Source of the DNA: an uncultured Exiguobacterium sp. | GTDB lineage: Bacteria; Bacillota; Bacilli; Exiguobacteriales; Exiguobacteriaceae | Assembly (NCBI GenBank): GCA_913775715.1 | Contig: CAJYMC010000007.1 | Coordinates: 558,001 to 622,000, forward strand | Reading direction: 5' to 3' | DNA length: 64,000 nucleotides | Shown here: piece by piece, positions 10,066-18,862 of the stretch | Position numbering within the stretch: the first letter of the stretch is position 1 | Layout of the letters: the number at the start of each line of letters is the position of its first letter | Position numbers and translations under genes: made by a program | The notes under the pieces: model-generated | The model's input: only the letters and a program-made list of their open reading frames with translations | Told to the model about the DNA's origin: nothing | The model's database searches: none

Positions 10066-10572
10066 ATGGCTCAAAACGGGTCTAACGTAACACGTCGTCA
10101 ATTCTTGACGTATACATTGACAGGCGTCGGCGGTTTCATGGCTGCGACAATGGTCATGCCGATGGTCAACTTCGCAGTTGATCCAGTCCTGAAGAAATCA
10201 GGAGCAGGCGATAAAGTAAAAGTAATGAAGTTGTCGGATATCACGACAGAACCAAAACGGGTCGACTTCAAGAAACAAACGCAAGATGCGTGGTATGAGT
10301 TCGAAGAAACGTTGTCTGCTTGGGTGTTCAAAGATGATAAGGGAGAAATTCTTGCCCTTTCACCGATTTGTAAACACTTAGGTTGCCAAGTCAGCTTCGG
10401 CGCAGATCCAACGCACCCGGAGCAATTCTATTGCCCATGTCACTTCGGACGGTATACGAAGGATGGCACGAACGTACCTGGTACGCCTCCAACGAAACCA
10501 CTCGATGAGTATGAAATGCAACAGAAAGATGGTTACCTCTACCTTGGTAAACCAGTCGAAAGAGGTGCGTAA
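10066..10572 (+). CDS. qcrA: Menaquinol:cytochrome c reductase Rieske iron-sulfur subunit
   Basis: A 168-aa Rieske protein. Residues 10-33 contain an RRQFLTYTL segment like a twin-arginine signal-anchor followed by a hydrophobic stretch. The two [2Fe-2S] ligand boxes are CKHLGC and CPCHFG, giving the two cysteines and two histidines plus the disulfide pair. It takes electrons from menaquinol and passes them to the cytochrome c domain of QcrC. The ATG at 10066 follows AAGGGGGG. First of three qcr genes. Confidence 0.96.
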   Translation: MAQNGSNVTRRQFLTYTLTGVGGFMAATMVMPMVNFAVDPVLKKSGAGDKVKVMKLSDITTEPKRVDFKKQTQDAWYEFEETLSAWVFKDDKGEILALSPICKHLGCQVSFGADPTHPEQFYCPCHFGRYTKDGTNVPGTPPTKPLDEYEMQQKDGYLYLGKPVERGA

Positions 10573-10575
10573 GCG

Positions 10576-11247
10576 ATGATGCAAAAAATCTATGATTGGA
10601 TTGATGAGCGCGTTGACATTACGCCGCTCTGGCGAGACATCGCCGATCATGAAGTACCGGAGCACGTCAACCCGGCACATAACTTTTCAGCTTTCGTTTA
10701 TTGTTTTGGCGGATTGACGTTCTTTACGATCGTCATCCAGATTCTTTCGGGGATGTTCTTGACGATGTATTATGTACCGGACATCATCAACGCGCACGCG
10801 TCCGTCTATTATCTTCAAAACGAAGTCGCGCACGGACAAATCGTTCGTGGTATGCACCACTGGGGCGCATCTGTCGTTATCGTAATGTTGTTCTTACATA
10901 CATTACGTGTCTTCTTCACTGGTTCATACAAAAAACCACGTGAATTGAACTGGGTCGTCGGAGTCCTCTTGTTCTTCGTCGTCTTAGCTCTCGGTCTGAC
11001 AGGATATCTATTGCCTTGGGACATGAAAGCCTTGTTCGCGACGAAAGTAACGATTCAGATTGCTCAAAGTATTCCGGTCATCGGTGGTATCGCGAAGACC
11101 CTCCTTGCGGGTGGAGAAATCGTCGGCGCAAGTACAATCGCTCGATTCTTTGCGATTCACGTCTTCTTCCTTCCTGCAGCATTGTTCGTCTTGCTCGGGG
11201 CCCACTTCATGATGATCCGTAAACAAGGGATCTCTGGACCACTTTAA
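10576..11247 (+). CDS. qcrB: Menaquinol:cytochrome c reductase cytochrome b6 subunit
   Basis: A 223-aa membrane protein with four hydrophobic helices, the b6-type short cytochrome b. The haem b histidines sit in GMHHWGASVVIVMLFLHTLR and in IHVFFLPAALFVLLGAH, two per helix pair. As in Bacillus and chloroplasts the C-terminal half of cytochrome b is on the next gene. Three bases separate it from qcrA, so the two are cotranscribed, and the GAGGTG site overlaps the qcrA end. Confidence 0.96.
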   Translation: MMQKIYDWIDERVDITPLWRDIADHEVPEHVNPAHNFSAFVYCFGGLTFFTIVIQILSGMFLTMYYVPDIINAHASVYYLQNEVAHGQIVRGMHHWGASVVIVMLFLHTLRVFFTGSYKKPRELNWVVGVLLFFVVLALGLTGYLLPWDMKALFATKVTIQIAQSIPVIGGIAKTLLAGGEIVGASTIARFFAIHVFFLPAALFVLLGAHFMMIRKQGISGPL

Positions 11248-11287
11248 ACCGACTATCATCTAGACAACAAAAAAGGGGGAGAACACG

Positions 11288-12079
11288 ATGCATCGTGGTA
11301 AAGGAATGAAATTCGTCACCGATTCACGGGTGTCGATCAACAACCGGATGCCGAACAAGTCAAAAGACTATTCGGAATATCCAGGTCGAACGGAAGCGTT
11401 CTGGCCGAACTTCTTACTTCGCGAATGGATGGTTGGAGCGGTCTTCTTGATCGGCTTCATGACTTTGACAATCGTAGAAGCAGCTCCACTTCAAAACATT
11501 GCCGATCCGACGAATACGTCGTACATTCCACTTCCGGACTGGTACTTCCTATTCCTCTATCAGCTCTTGAAATACCAATTCGCAGCAGGTCCATACATCT
11601 TGATGGGAACGGTCATCCTCCCAGGTCTTGCGTTCACAGCACTTCTCGTCGCGCCATGGCTCGACCAAGGTCTTGAACGTCGTCCTGCGAAACGTCCGAT
11701 CGCAGTCAGCATGATGCTCCTCGCAGTCGTCTCAATCGTCTTCTTGACATGGGAATCTGTTCAAACGACTCACTGGGATACAATCCACAAGCAAGGTGAG
11801 TTGACGATGAACGAAGGACCAAAAATTGATACATCGGCAAAAGGATACGAAATTTATTCGAACCAGTCATGTGTCAACTGTCATGGTAAAAACCTCGAAG
11901 GTGGAGCAGCAGCCCCAGCACTCGTAGGAACGAAAAAGACAGAAAAAGAGATTTATGATATCGCGGTTAAAGGTGTCGGTGCGATGCCTGCTGGTCAGTT
12001 CAAAGGATCAGATGCCGATCATAAAGAACTTGCGAAATTCATCGCTTCATACGGTGAAGGCGGCGAAAACAATAAATAA
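11288..12079 (+). CDS. qcrC: Menaquinol:cytochrome c reductase subunit IV fused to cytochrome c (QcrC)
   Basis: A 263-aa protein: three membrane helices of the subunit IV type (about residues 40-160, including PLPDWYFLFLYQLLKYQ) followed by an outward-facing cytochrome c domain with one CVNCH haem c site near residue 199 and a distal methionine in GAMPAGQF. This fusion is the typical Bacillales form of the bc complex. AAAAGGGGG precedes the ATG. It ends the ypiF-qcrABC operon at a terminator. Confidence 0.95.
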   Translation: MHRGKGMKFVTDSRVSINNRMPNKSKDYSEYPGRTEAFWPNFLLREWMVGAVFLIGFMTLTIVEAAPLQNIADPTNTSYIPLPDWYFLFLYQLLKYQFAAGPYILMGTVILPGLAFTALLVAPWLDQGLERRPAKRPIAVSMMLLAVVSIVFLTWESVQTTHWDTIHKQGELTMNEGPKIDTSAKGYEIYSNQSCVNCHGKNLEGGAAAPALVGTKKTEKEIYDIAVKGVGAMPAGQFKGSDADHKELAKFIASYGEGGENNK

Positions 12080-12084
12080 GCCAA

Positions 12085-12116
12085 AAGCCGGGGGAGCAAT
12101 CCTCCGGCTTTTGTCG
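12085..12116 (+). terminator. Terminator of the qcr operon
   Basis: AAAAGCCGG and CCGGCTTTT form a strong stem just after the qcrC stop codon, with TTTT on its 3' side. Confidence 0.88.
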
Positions 12117-12133
12117 ATGATGAGGTGAAACGA

Positions 12134-12736
12134 TTGCAAGGAATACTTACATTACTCCGCCATAAAGCTGTGCTTTGGGTCGTCGGATTGATCAACTTAG
12201 CGGGCACCTTGTATGGCTACTACTGGTATGAACCACAACTTGCGACATCGAAGTGGTACTACTATCCGTTCATTCCGGATAGTCCAACCGCATCGCTGTT
12301 CTTTACGATCATCGTCTTTCTCTGGATCTTTGGACGACGTTCCCGCTTGTTTGAAGCGCTTGCCTTCGTGACGTTGATCAAGTACGGTGTCTGGGCGGTC
12401 ATCATGAACGCCTTGATGTTAAATCAGCTTGGAACAGAGGATTCGTTCTTAACAGCGATGGCATTGATGCTGATGGTGTCACACGGAGCGATGGCGTTCC
12501 AAGCGTTACTGTATAGTCCCTTGATGACGTTTCGTGTGAAGGAGCTCGTCCTTGTCGCGATTTGGGTGATCCATAACGATGTCGTCGATTATGTCCTCGG
12601 GCAATGGCCTCGGTATCCGGCGCTTGCGGAACATATCAAATGGATCGGGTACGGTTCCTTCTGGTTGACTGGATTATGTCTTTTGATGGGATATCTACTT
12701 GTCGCACGCGATTCAATTGACAATAAGGTCGCTTGA
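12134..12736 (+). CDS. ypjA: DUF1405 membrane protein YpjA
   Basis: A 200-aa integral membrane protein with about six hydrophobic helices, of the DUF1405 family found beside qcrC in Bacillus as YpjA. Motifs include NLAGTLYGYYWY and the conserved WFIPD-like YPFIPDSPTASLFF segment. Its function is not known. I start at the TTG at 12134, 6 bases after a GAGGTG site; a GTG at 12125 would overlap that site. The next Bacillus gene, ypjB, is absent. Confidence 0.83.
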   Translation: MQGILTLLRHKAVLWVVGLINLAGTLYGYYWYEPQLATSKWYYYPFIPDSPTASLFFTIIVFLWIFGRRSRLFEALAFVTLIKYGVWAVIMNALMLNQLGTEDSFLTAMALMLMVSHGAMAFQALLYSPLMTFRVKELVLVAIWVIHNDVVDYVLGQWPRYPALAEHIKWIGYGSFWLTGLCLLMGYLLVARDSIDNKVA

Positions 12737-12781
12737 ACATAAAATAGACCTATAATCAAAAAAAGAAAGGAACGATGTCTC

Positions 12782-13462
12782 GTGGCAAACTATTTGATTT
12801 ATCTCGCGATCATCATCATCGTCCCGATTTGGGCTCAGATGCGGGTGCGGAGCACCTATAAAAAATATCAAGATGTTCCGATTCAGAGCGGGGTGACAGG
12901 GGCACAGGTCGCCGACTTCATCATGAAGCAAAACGGCATCACGAACGTCCGACTCGAGCCGATTGGTGGAACGATGTCCGATCATTATGACCCGACGAAC
13001 AAAGTCGTCCGTTTGTCGGAAGACGTCTATTATGGTTCGACGGTCTCAGCCGTTTCGATCGCAGCGCACGAAATCGGTCACGTCATTCAAGATGCGACGG
13101 ATTACAACATGATGCGTGTCCGGCACCGGATTGCACCTGTCGCGTCGATCACGTCAAACTTATCGTTCCCACTGTTGTTGATTGGTCTATTCGCCGGATT
13201 TACGGGTCTTGCGATGCTCGGTGTCGTCTTGATGCTCGGTGCAGTCGTCTTCCAACTCGTCACGTTACCAGTCGAGTTTGATGCTTCAAACAGAGCAATG
13301 GCGCAATTGACGGAACACGGAATCATTGATGCCGAAGAAGAGCGTGGTTCACGTCGTGTCTTGAACGCAGCCGCTTGGACGTATGTCGCAGCAACACTCG
13401 TTGCTGTCGCCGAGTTCCTTCGCCTCGCACTGATCGTTTTCAACCCGTCAAGTGATGACTAA
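12782..13462 (+). CDS. Neutral zinc metallopeptidase, YugP family
   Basis: A 226-aa membrane protein of the YugP/peptidase_Mx family. An N-terminal membrane helix (residues 3-18) is followed by AAHEIGHVIQDATDY with the HEXXH zinc motif, two central hydrophobic segments, and a third near the C-terminus. The ASNRA (FDASNRAMAQL) segment is conserved in the family, and its aspartate is the likely third zinc ligand. The protease faces the membrane; its substrates are unknown. GTG start with AAAGGA upstream. Stands alone between ypjA and a terminator. Confidence 0.85.
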   Translation: MANYLIYLAIIIIVPIWAQMRVRSTYKKYQDVPIQSGVTGAQVADFIMKQNGITNVRLEPIGGTMSDHYDPTNKVVRLSEDVYYGSTVSAVSIAAHEIGHVIQDATDYNMMRVRHRIAPVASITSNLSFPLLLIGLFAGFTGLAMLGVVLMLGAVVFQLVTLPVEFDASNRAMAQLTEHGIIDAEEERGSRRVLNAAAWTYVAATLVAVAEFLRLALIVFNPSSDD

Positions 13463-13466
13463 AACG

Positions 13467-13508
13467 AAAAACACGGATTGCTCGTTTGAGCGATCCGTGT
13501 TTTTTTGT
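13467..13508. terminator. Bidirectional terminator between the YugP and YitT-type genes
   Basis: AAACACGGAT pairs with ATCCGTGTTT around GCTCGTTTGAGC, with T runs on both strands, serving two converging genes. Confidence 0.88.
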
Positions 13509-13512
13509 CTGT

Positions 13513-14400
13513 TTAGGTTTCTTTGATCGGGACTCGGTTTTCGTCGAATGTGAAGCCTTCTCCCGTCACTTCATAGACGTCATGCAACGTGATGAAGGCG
13601 TGCTGATCGACACTTTTAACGAGTGTCTTCAAACGATTGATCTCGTTTCGGGCGACGACGACATATAACACTTCGAGGTCGCGTCCTGAGTACCCGCCTT
13701 TTGCAATCAGACGGGTCGTACCGCGGTTCATCGTCGCATGGATACCGTCCGCGATCTCTGTCCGGTGATCACTGATGATCATCGCCGCTTTACCGGCGTA
13801 AGTGCCTTCTTGCATCCAATCGATGACGCGGGCACCGACGTAGACAGCAAGTAACGTATACATCGCCTGTTTATAATCGAGATACGTCAAGGAAGCGACG
13901 ATGACGAAGAAGTCAAAGACTAAGAACGTCCGACCGATTGACCAACCAAAGTAGCGTTTCGTCAGACGTGCGATGATATCAACACCACCCGTCGTTCCGC
14001 CGTTGTTGAAGATGATCCCGAGTCCCACCCCGATGAACACACCCGCAAATAAGGCAGCGAGGACCATATCTTCTCGTAAATCAATCACGAGTGGTGAATA
14101 CTTCGCGATCAATCCGTACCAAAAGGAAAAACTGAAAGTACCAATCAACGTATAGACGAACGTTGTCCGACCTAGAATCTTATAGCTGACGAAAAACAGA
14201 GGAACGTTCAGTACTAAGTTCGTGATTGATGGTGATAAACCGAACAACCCTTTTAGAATCAGCGTAATTCCGGTGAAGCCGCCCTCAGCCAATTCGTTTT
14301 GGACGTTAAAATGATAAATACCAAAAGCAAAGATGAATGATCCGACTAAAATCCAGAGGATGTTCTGAATCCGAATCGGAAACTGGAATGGAGGTGCCAT
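13513..14400 (-). CDS. YitT family membrane protein (DUF161 + DUF2179)
   Basis: A 295-aa protein with five to six hydrophobic helices (DUF161) and a soluble C-terminal DUF2179 domain (about residues 205-290, ending in FITLHDVYEVTGEGF). GGTTGGVDIIARL in the middle is the family signature. Members are numerous in Bacillales (YitT, YpjC, YqfU and others) and their function is unknown; DUF2179 domains fold like PII-type or nucleotide-binding regulators, which hints at ligand sensing. AAAGGAGCAC precedes the ATG. Divergent from bshA with a 170-base spacer. Confidence 0.86.
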   Translation of the reverse strand: MAPPFQFPIRIQNILWILVGSFIFAFGIYHFNVQNELAEGGFTGITLILKGLFGLSPSITNLVLNVPLFFVSYKILGRTTFVYTLIGTFSFSFWYGLIAKYSPLVIDLREDMVLAALFAGVFIGVGLGIIFNNGGTTGGVDIIARLTKRYFGWSIGRTFLVFDFFVIVASLTYLDYKQAMYTLLAVYVGARVIDWMQEGTYAGKAAMIISDHRTEIADGIHATMNRGTTRLIAKGGYSGRDLEVLYVVVARNEINRLKTLVKSVDQHAFITLHDVYEVTGEGFTFDENRVPIKET

Positions 14401-14570
14401 TTCCGTGTGCTCCTTTCAAATCAAGACTCTTTCTTTAGGGTAACGGCACGGTCGGAAAAAGACTAGCTTTTCCTACAAAAATCAGGCGAAAAGTGATCAG
14501 TATGGTCATTCTGATCGATATTGCTTAGAATAGAGACGAATAGAAGTCATAAAGAGAGTGTGGTTTTATC

Positions 14571-15713
14571 ATGAAAAAAGCAATTGGGATTCTTTGTTAT
14601 CCATCTGTCGGCGGGAGTGGGGTCGTCGCGACGGAACTTGGTATGAAATTAGCAGATCGTGGACATGACGTCCACTTCATTACATCGAGCATGCCGTTTC
14701 GCCTGACGGAATATCGGCCAAACATCACGGTCCACTTGGTTGAAGTCAACCAGTATTCCGTTTTTAAATATCCACCCTACGACATTACGTTGGCGTCAAA
14801 AGTTGCAGAGATCATTGATTTATTTGATCTCGATGTCATTCACGCCCATTACGCCGTTCCGCATGCGGTTTGTGCAGATCTCGGACGGAACATGGCGAAG
14901 AAAAAAGGCGTTGCCGTCGTAACGACGTTACACGGAACGGACATTACCGTCATCGGGCAAGACTTAGAGATGCAGCCAGCAATCCGGTACGGTATCGAAC
15001 GATCGGACGCGGTCACGGCCGTCTCCGAGAGTCTAGCGCTTGAAACGAATGCAACACTCAACGCCCATTACGACATCGATGTCATTGCAAACTCGATTGA
15101 TGAGAGTGTCTATTATCCGATGCGGGATGAGCGCTTGAAGCGGCATTATGGCATCGAATCAGATGAAGTCGTCGTCATTCATATCTCGAACTTCCGACCA
15201 GTCAAACGAATCGACGATACGCTCGCGGCATTCGCCATCGCAGCAAAAGATCGGAAGATGCGTCTCTTACTTGTCGGAGATGGTCCAGAGATGGGACAAA
15301 CGAGACGGCGTGCGAAGGAACTTGGCATTGACGACAAAGTGATCTTCGCTGGTAAACAGGAACATGTCGCGCAACTGCTCGCCATCAGTGACATTCATGT
15401 GTTGCTATCGGAAAAAGAAGCGTTCGGGCTCGTCGTCCTCGAGGCGATGGCAATTGGTGTCCCGAGTATCGTCTCGACAGCGGGTGGATTACCAGAAGTC
15501 ATACAGGACGGTGTGACCGGATATATCGTTCCAACCTACGACGTCAAAGTCGCTGCGGCGCGGATTGGTGAACTCGCAGATGATCCGATGCTACGGGAAC
15601 GGATGGCAGAAGAGGGCATTCGCGATACGCGTCGCCGTTTTGATTCGAATGAGATCGTCCGTCGTTATGAACAAGTCTATGAACGGGTGTGTGCGCGTCA
15701 TGAACTTGCTTGA
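14571..15713 (+). CDS. bshA: N-acetyl-alpha-D-glucosaminyl L-malate synthase (BshA)
   Basis: A 380-aa GT4 glycosyltransferase that joins UDP-GlcNAc to L-malate in the first step of bacillithiol synthesis. Features: N-terminal CYPSVGGSGVVATELG, HAHYAVPHA, TTLHGTDITVIG, ISNFRPVKR and the donor-binding EAFGLVVLEAMAIGVPSIVSTAGGLPEVI. In Bacillus it is preceded by the deacetylase gene bshB1, which is not here. Its last 14 bases overlap cca, so the two are coupled. Bacillithiol is the main low-mass thiol of Firmicutes. Confidence 0.95.
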   Translation: MKKAIGILCYPSVGGSGVVATELGMKLADRGHDVHFITSSMPFRLTEYRPNITVHLVEVNQYSVFKYPPYDITLASKVAEIIDLFDLDVIHAHYAVPHAVCADLGRNMAKKKGVAVVTTLHGTDITVIGQDLEMQPAIRYGIERSDAVTAVSESLALETNATLNAHYDIDVIANSIDESVYYPMRDERLKRHYGIESDEVVVIHISNFRPVKRIDDTLAAFAIAAKDRKMRLLLVGDGPEMGQTRRRAKELGIDDKVIFAGKQEHVAQLLAISDIHVLLSEKEAFGLVVLEAMAIGVPSIVSTAGGLPEVIQDGVTGYIVPTYDVKVAAARIGELADDPMLRERMAEEGIRDTRRRFDSNEIVRRYEQVYERVCARHELA

Positions 15714-16833
15714 AGGCGCACATCACATCATCCAAACGATCGAACAATCGGGTGGTGAGGCGTATATCGTTGGTGGTGCCGTTCGCGACATGTTACTCGG
15801 CCGGACACCAGGAGACTATGATTTAGCGAGTTCGATGTTACCGGAACAGATCATCGACTTATTCCCTGTCGTCATTCCGACAGGGCTTGAGCATGGAACC
15901 GTGACGGTCGTTCTCAACCACGTGCCGTATGAAATCACGACGTTTCGCTCGGAAGAAACTTATAGCGATCGCCGGCGACCGGATGCGGTGACGCTTGGCG
16001 TTAGTTTAGAAGAGGATTTGACCCGACGTGACTTTACGATCAACGCGATGGCACTCAGACCATCGGGGCGCGTCGATCTGTTCGGCGGAGCGCGCGACAT
16101 CGAAGAGCGGATCATTCGGACGGTTGGTCAACCGGTCGAACGTTTTAATGAAGATGCGCTTCGGATGATGAGGGCTTTCCGCTTCATGAGTCAACTGGAT
16201 TTTTCGCTTGACGAGGCGACGGAACAAGCAATTGTTGAACTTGCTCCGCATCTAGCGGCCGTTGCGATTGAGCGGATCGCGACCGAGTTTGAGAAATTAT
16301 TACTTGGTCCGGGTAAACAGCAAGCGTTACAGGCAATGCTTCGGACAGGAATCGAACGCTATCTCCCCGGCATGAATGCAGAAATCGTCGAGAGACTCGC
16401 CAAGCAATCGTTTCGAGGTGTTTCAAAAGATGCCGTTTGGACACTCGTGCTCGATGCCGGTCTTGCGCGCGATCAATTGACACGCTGGAAACGATCGAAA
16501 CATCAAATGCAGCTCGCTGTGTGTTTAGCACCTTTATTATACCGACCGTTACAGGACTGGGATCGTTATCAGTTGTCGGATGAAGAGCTAGGGATCCTGC
16601 GGGAGATGACTGGAACGGATTATCCGGATCGATCGAATTTACCGATTCGCGGTCGCAAAGAGCTTGCTGTCGACGGAAAAGATATGATTCGCTTTGGTCT
16701 TCAAAAACAACAGATCAAAGAAGCACTTCTGCACTTGGAGTACAGCGTTGTCATGCGATCTTGTATAAACGACCGATCGGCATTAATGGAGGAGGTAGAG
16801 CGATGGCACATACAGTCCGAGAACAAATCTTGA
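15700..16833 (+). CDS. cca: CCA-adding enzyme (class II tRNA nucleotidyltransferase)
   Basis: A 377-aa template-independent polymerase that builds and repairs the CCA end of tRNA. The head domain has GGAVRDMLLGRTPGDYDLASS with the metal-binding aspartates (DYD) and LTRRDFTINAMAL; the neck has EDALRMMRAFRF, and EPxxD-RxxR type residues follow as DAVWTL. The length fits Bacillus-type enzymes with a short tail. The ATG at 15700 lies within the end of bshA; its last 31 bases overlap birA. Order bshA-cca-birA is as in Bacillus. Confidence 0.94.
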   Translation: MNLLEGAHHIIQTIEQSGGEAYIVGGAVRDMLLGRTPGDYDLASSMLPEQIIDLFPVVIPTGLEHGTVTVVLNHVPYEITTFRSEETYSDRRRPDAVTLGVSLEEDLTRRDFTINAMALRPSGRVDLFGGARDIEERIIRTVGQPVERFNEDALRMMRAFRFMSQLDFSLDEATEQAIVELAPHLAAVAIERIATEFEKLLLGPGKQQALQAMLRTGIERYLPGMNAEIVERLAKQSFRGVSKDAVWTLVLDAGLARDQLTRWKRSKHQMQLAVCLAPLLYRPLQDWDRYQLSDEELGILREMTGTDYPDRSNLPIRGRKELAVDGKDMIRFGLQKQQIKEALLHLEYSVVMRSCINDRSALMEEVERWHIQSENKS

Positions 16834-17774
16834 TGGCACTGCGCAAGCGGACATGGTACTCCGGACAGGAACTAGCGGAAACACTAAATATTTCACGTAC
16901 CGCTATTTGGAAACATATGCAGATCTTGAAGGAAGAAGGATACCAGATCATCTCCAATAAAAAACAAGGCTATCAATTAATCGATGAAGGCGATCTGCTG
17001 ACGCCGATTGCGATTGAACACGGATTAACAACAGCGCGTCTTGGTCGACACATCCTTCATTTCGAAGAATTGGACACGACGCAACGGATCGCGCATGAAC
17101 AAGCACAACAGCAGGCGCAAGAAGGAACACTCGTCGTATGCGATCACCAAACGAATGGACGCGGACAGCTGGGGAGAACGTGGCATGAGGCGAAAAATGA
17201 GGGGATCGCGATGAGTTTGCTTGTTCGACCGGATGTACCGATGCACCAAGCGGGGCAATTGACGCTCGTAGCAGGGATTGCGCTCGCGCAGTCTCTCCGG
17301 ACATTCGATGTTCCGGTTACGATCAAATGGCCGAACGATATCCTGATCAACGGTCGTAAGGTAGCTGGCATCTTGACGGAGATGCAGACCGAGGCAGACC
17401 GGATCAGTTCCGTCATCATCGGTATTGGCATTAACGTACATCATGAACAGTTTCCGGAAGGCATCAAAGATCGCGCCACTTCGCTCGTCCGTGAATCAGG
17501 AACAACTTTCCGACGGGCGGAAGTCGTTGCGGCTTTTTTGAATCGATTTGAACGACTGTATACGCAGTGGCTCGAATTAGGATTCGGACCTTTCGTCTCC
17601 GAGTGGGAAACACTCGCTGATCGCTTACATGAACAAGTGACGCTACGTACACGTCAGGCGACCGCTTCAGGAACATTGCTCGGTATTGACGAGACGGGAA
17701 CGATCCGGATTGAGACGGATGCAGGCGAGACACGTTTCCATTCGGCAGAACTGATTTACTGGGAAAAAGAATGA
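16803..17774 (+). CDS. birA: Biotin-[acetyl-CoA-carboxylase] ligase / biotin repressor BirA
   Basis: A 323-aa bifunctional protein. Residues about 8-60 form a winged helix-turn-helix (SGQELAETLNISRTAIWKHMQIL) that binds biotin operators; the central domain joins biotin to carboxylases through biotinyl-AMP, with NGRGQLGRTWH as the nucleotide loop and IKWPNDILING as the catalytic lysine region; the C-terminal SH3-like domain ends at EPRFH-type GETRFHSAELIYW. A GGAGG site precedes the ATG at 16803, inside the end of cca. Biotin operators were not seen in this window. Confidence 0.95.
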   Translation: MAHTVREQILMALRKRTWYSGQELAETLNISRTAIWKHMQILKEEGYQIISNKKQGYQLIDEGDLLTPIAIEHGLTTARLGRHILHFEELDTTQRIAHEQAQQQAQEGTLVVCDHQTNGRGQLGRTWHEAKNEGIAMSLLVRPDVPMHQAGQLTLVAGIALAQSLRTFDVPVTIKWPNDILINGRKVAGILTEMQTEADRISSVIIGIGINVHHEQFPEGIKDRATSLVRESGTTFRRAEVVAAFLNRFERLYTQWLELGFGPFVSEWETLADRLHEQVTLRTRQATASGTLLGIDETGTIRIETDAGETRFHSAELIYWEKE

Positions 17775-17792
17775 GGGTTTGAATCAGACGGT

Positions 17793-17822
17793 TTGCAGAG
17801 AGCTTTTCCCGTCATGTATAAT
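17793..17822 (+). promoter_or_regulatory. Promoter of the panBCD leader
   Basis: TTGCAG at 17793-17798 and a perfect TATAAT at 17817-17822 are separated by 18 bases. The start would be near 17829, immediately before the pan-type hairpin at 17830, and about 190 bases before panB. Confidence 0.75.
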
Positions 17823-17829
17823 AAAGCCA

Positions 17830-17860
17830 CGGATGGTATCCGCTCGTCGGAACCATACCG
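17830..17860 (+). ncRNA. pan-motif-like leader hairpin upstream of panB
   Basis: The hairpin pairs 17830-17832 with 17858-17860, 17833-17836 with 17853-17856, and 17839-17842 with 17848-17851 around a 5-base loop. On the 3' arm A857 and A852 are left unpaired (A852 faces TA on the other arm). A stem with two conserved bulged adenosines in front of panB is the definition of the published pan RNA motif, a candidate ligand-binding element of pantothenate operons in Firmicutes and some other phyla. The match here is by eye, from structure and location; a covariance search with the Rfam model would settle it. Confidence 0.65.
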
Positions 17861-17940
17861 AATTGACAGGTGCCAGTTTTAGCTGTTTCAACTGCCTTGA
17901 TCTTAACGGACAGGGACAGAAGGACGATATTCAATTATTC

Positions 17941-17990
17941 CGCCTTCTTTTCCGCATGCGTTTATTATGGAGAGGAAGGCGTTTTCCTTT
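17941..17990 (+). terminator. Candidate attenuator hairpin in the panB leader
   Basis: CGCCTTC at 17941-17947 pairs with GAAGGCG at 17975-17981, and extends by T-G and T-A pairs; it is followed by TTTTCCTTTT. It lies between the pan-type hairpin and panB, so it could be a regulated terminator. The interrupted T tract and the 27-base loop make it weaker than the other terminators here. No clear alternative antiterminator pairing was found. Confidence 0.5.
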
Positions 17991-18022
17991 TGTCCTCCCT
18001 ACACACGTAAGGAGAGAACACA

Positions 18023-18862
18023 ATGCACACAATGGGTCCATTACTCAAAAAACAACAAGCTGGAGAGAAGCTCGTCATGTTGACGGCATATGACTATCCT
18101 TCAGCAAAACTATCAGAGGCAGCAGGGGTTGATATGTTGCTCGTCGGCGACTCCCTCGGGAACGTCATCCTCGGTTATGATTCAACGATTGCCGTCACGG
18201 TAGACGACATGGTTCATCATGCGCGCGCTGTCCGCCGCGGCGCACCACAGACGTTCATGATTGTCGATATGCCGTTCGCAAGCTATCACGGTTCATTTGA
18301 TCGCACATTGGAATCAGCAGCTCGTATCTTCCAAGAATCGCAGGCGGATGCCTTGAAACTTGAAGGAGCAGGGGAAATCTTAAAGACGATTCGTCGTTTG
18401 ACGGACGCTGGGATGCCTTGTGTCGCACACCTCGGATTAACACCACAATCCGTCGGTGTCCTTGAAGGATTCAAAGTCCAAGGGAAATCATTAGAAGCAG
18501 CCGAACAACTGATTGCAGATAGTTTGGAAGCAGAGCGTGCCGGAGCGAAGATGCTCGTCCTCGAGTGTGTGCCGCATCCGCTCGCGAAACGGATTCAAGA
18601 GCTTATCTCGATTCCCGTCATCGGAATCGGTGCCGGCGCAGACGTCGCCGGTCAAGTACTTGTCTATCATGATATCTTGACGTATGGTGTCGGTCGATTA
18701 CCGAAGTTCGTTAAAGCGTACACGGACTGGAATACTTCAGGAACGGAAGCAATCGCTGCTTACGTCAAAGACGTCAAAGCCGGTGCCTTCCCTGAACTAG
18801 CACATTCGTTCCAGATGGACGAAGAATTGATTGGTGCGCTTTATGGAGGGACTAAAGAATGA
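18023..18862 (+). CDS. panB: 3-methyl-2-oxobutanoate hydroxymethyltransferase
   Basis: A 279-aa TIM-barrel enzyme that adds a hydroxymethyl group from 5,10-methylene-THF to ketoisovalerate, giving ketopantoate. Metal- and substrate-binding segments [30 protein letters not shown] and HLGLTPQS are present, as is the catalytic glutamate in VLECVP. AAGGAGA precedes the ATG at 18023. First gene of panB-panC-panD, and it overlaps panC by four bases. Confidence 0.96.
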   Translation: MHTMGPLLKKQQAGEKLVMLTAYDYPSAKLSEAAGVDMLLVGDSLGNVILGYDSTIAVTVDDMVHHARAVRRGAPQTFMIVDMPFASYHGSFDRTLESAARIFQESQADALKLEGAGEILKTIRRLTDAGMPCVAHLGLTPQSVGVLEGFKVQGKSLEAAEQLIADSLEAERAGAKMLVLECVPHPLAKRIQELISIPVIGIGAGADVAGQVLVYHDILTYGVGRLPKFVKAYTDWNTSGTEAIAAYVKDVKAGAFPELAHSFQMDEELIGALYGGTKE

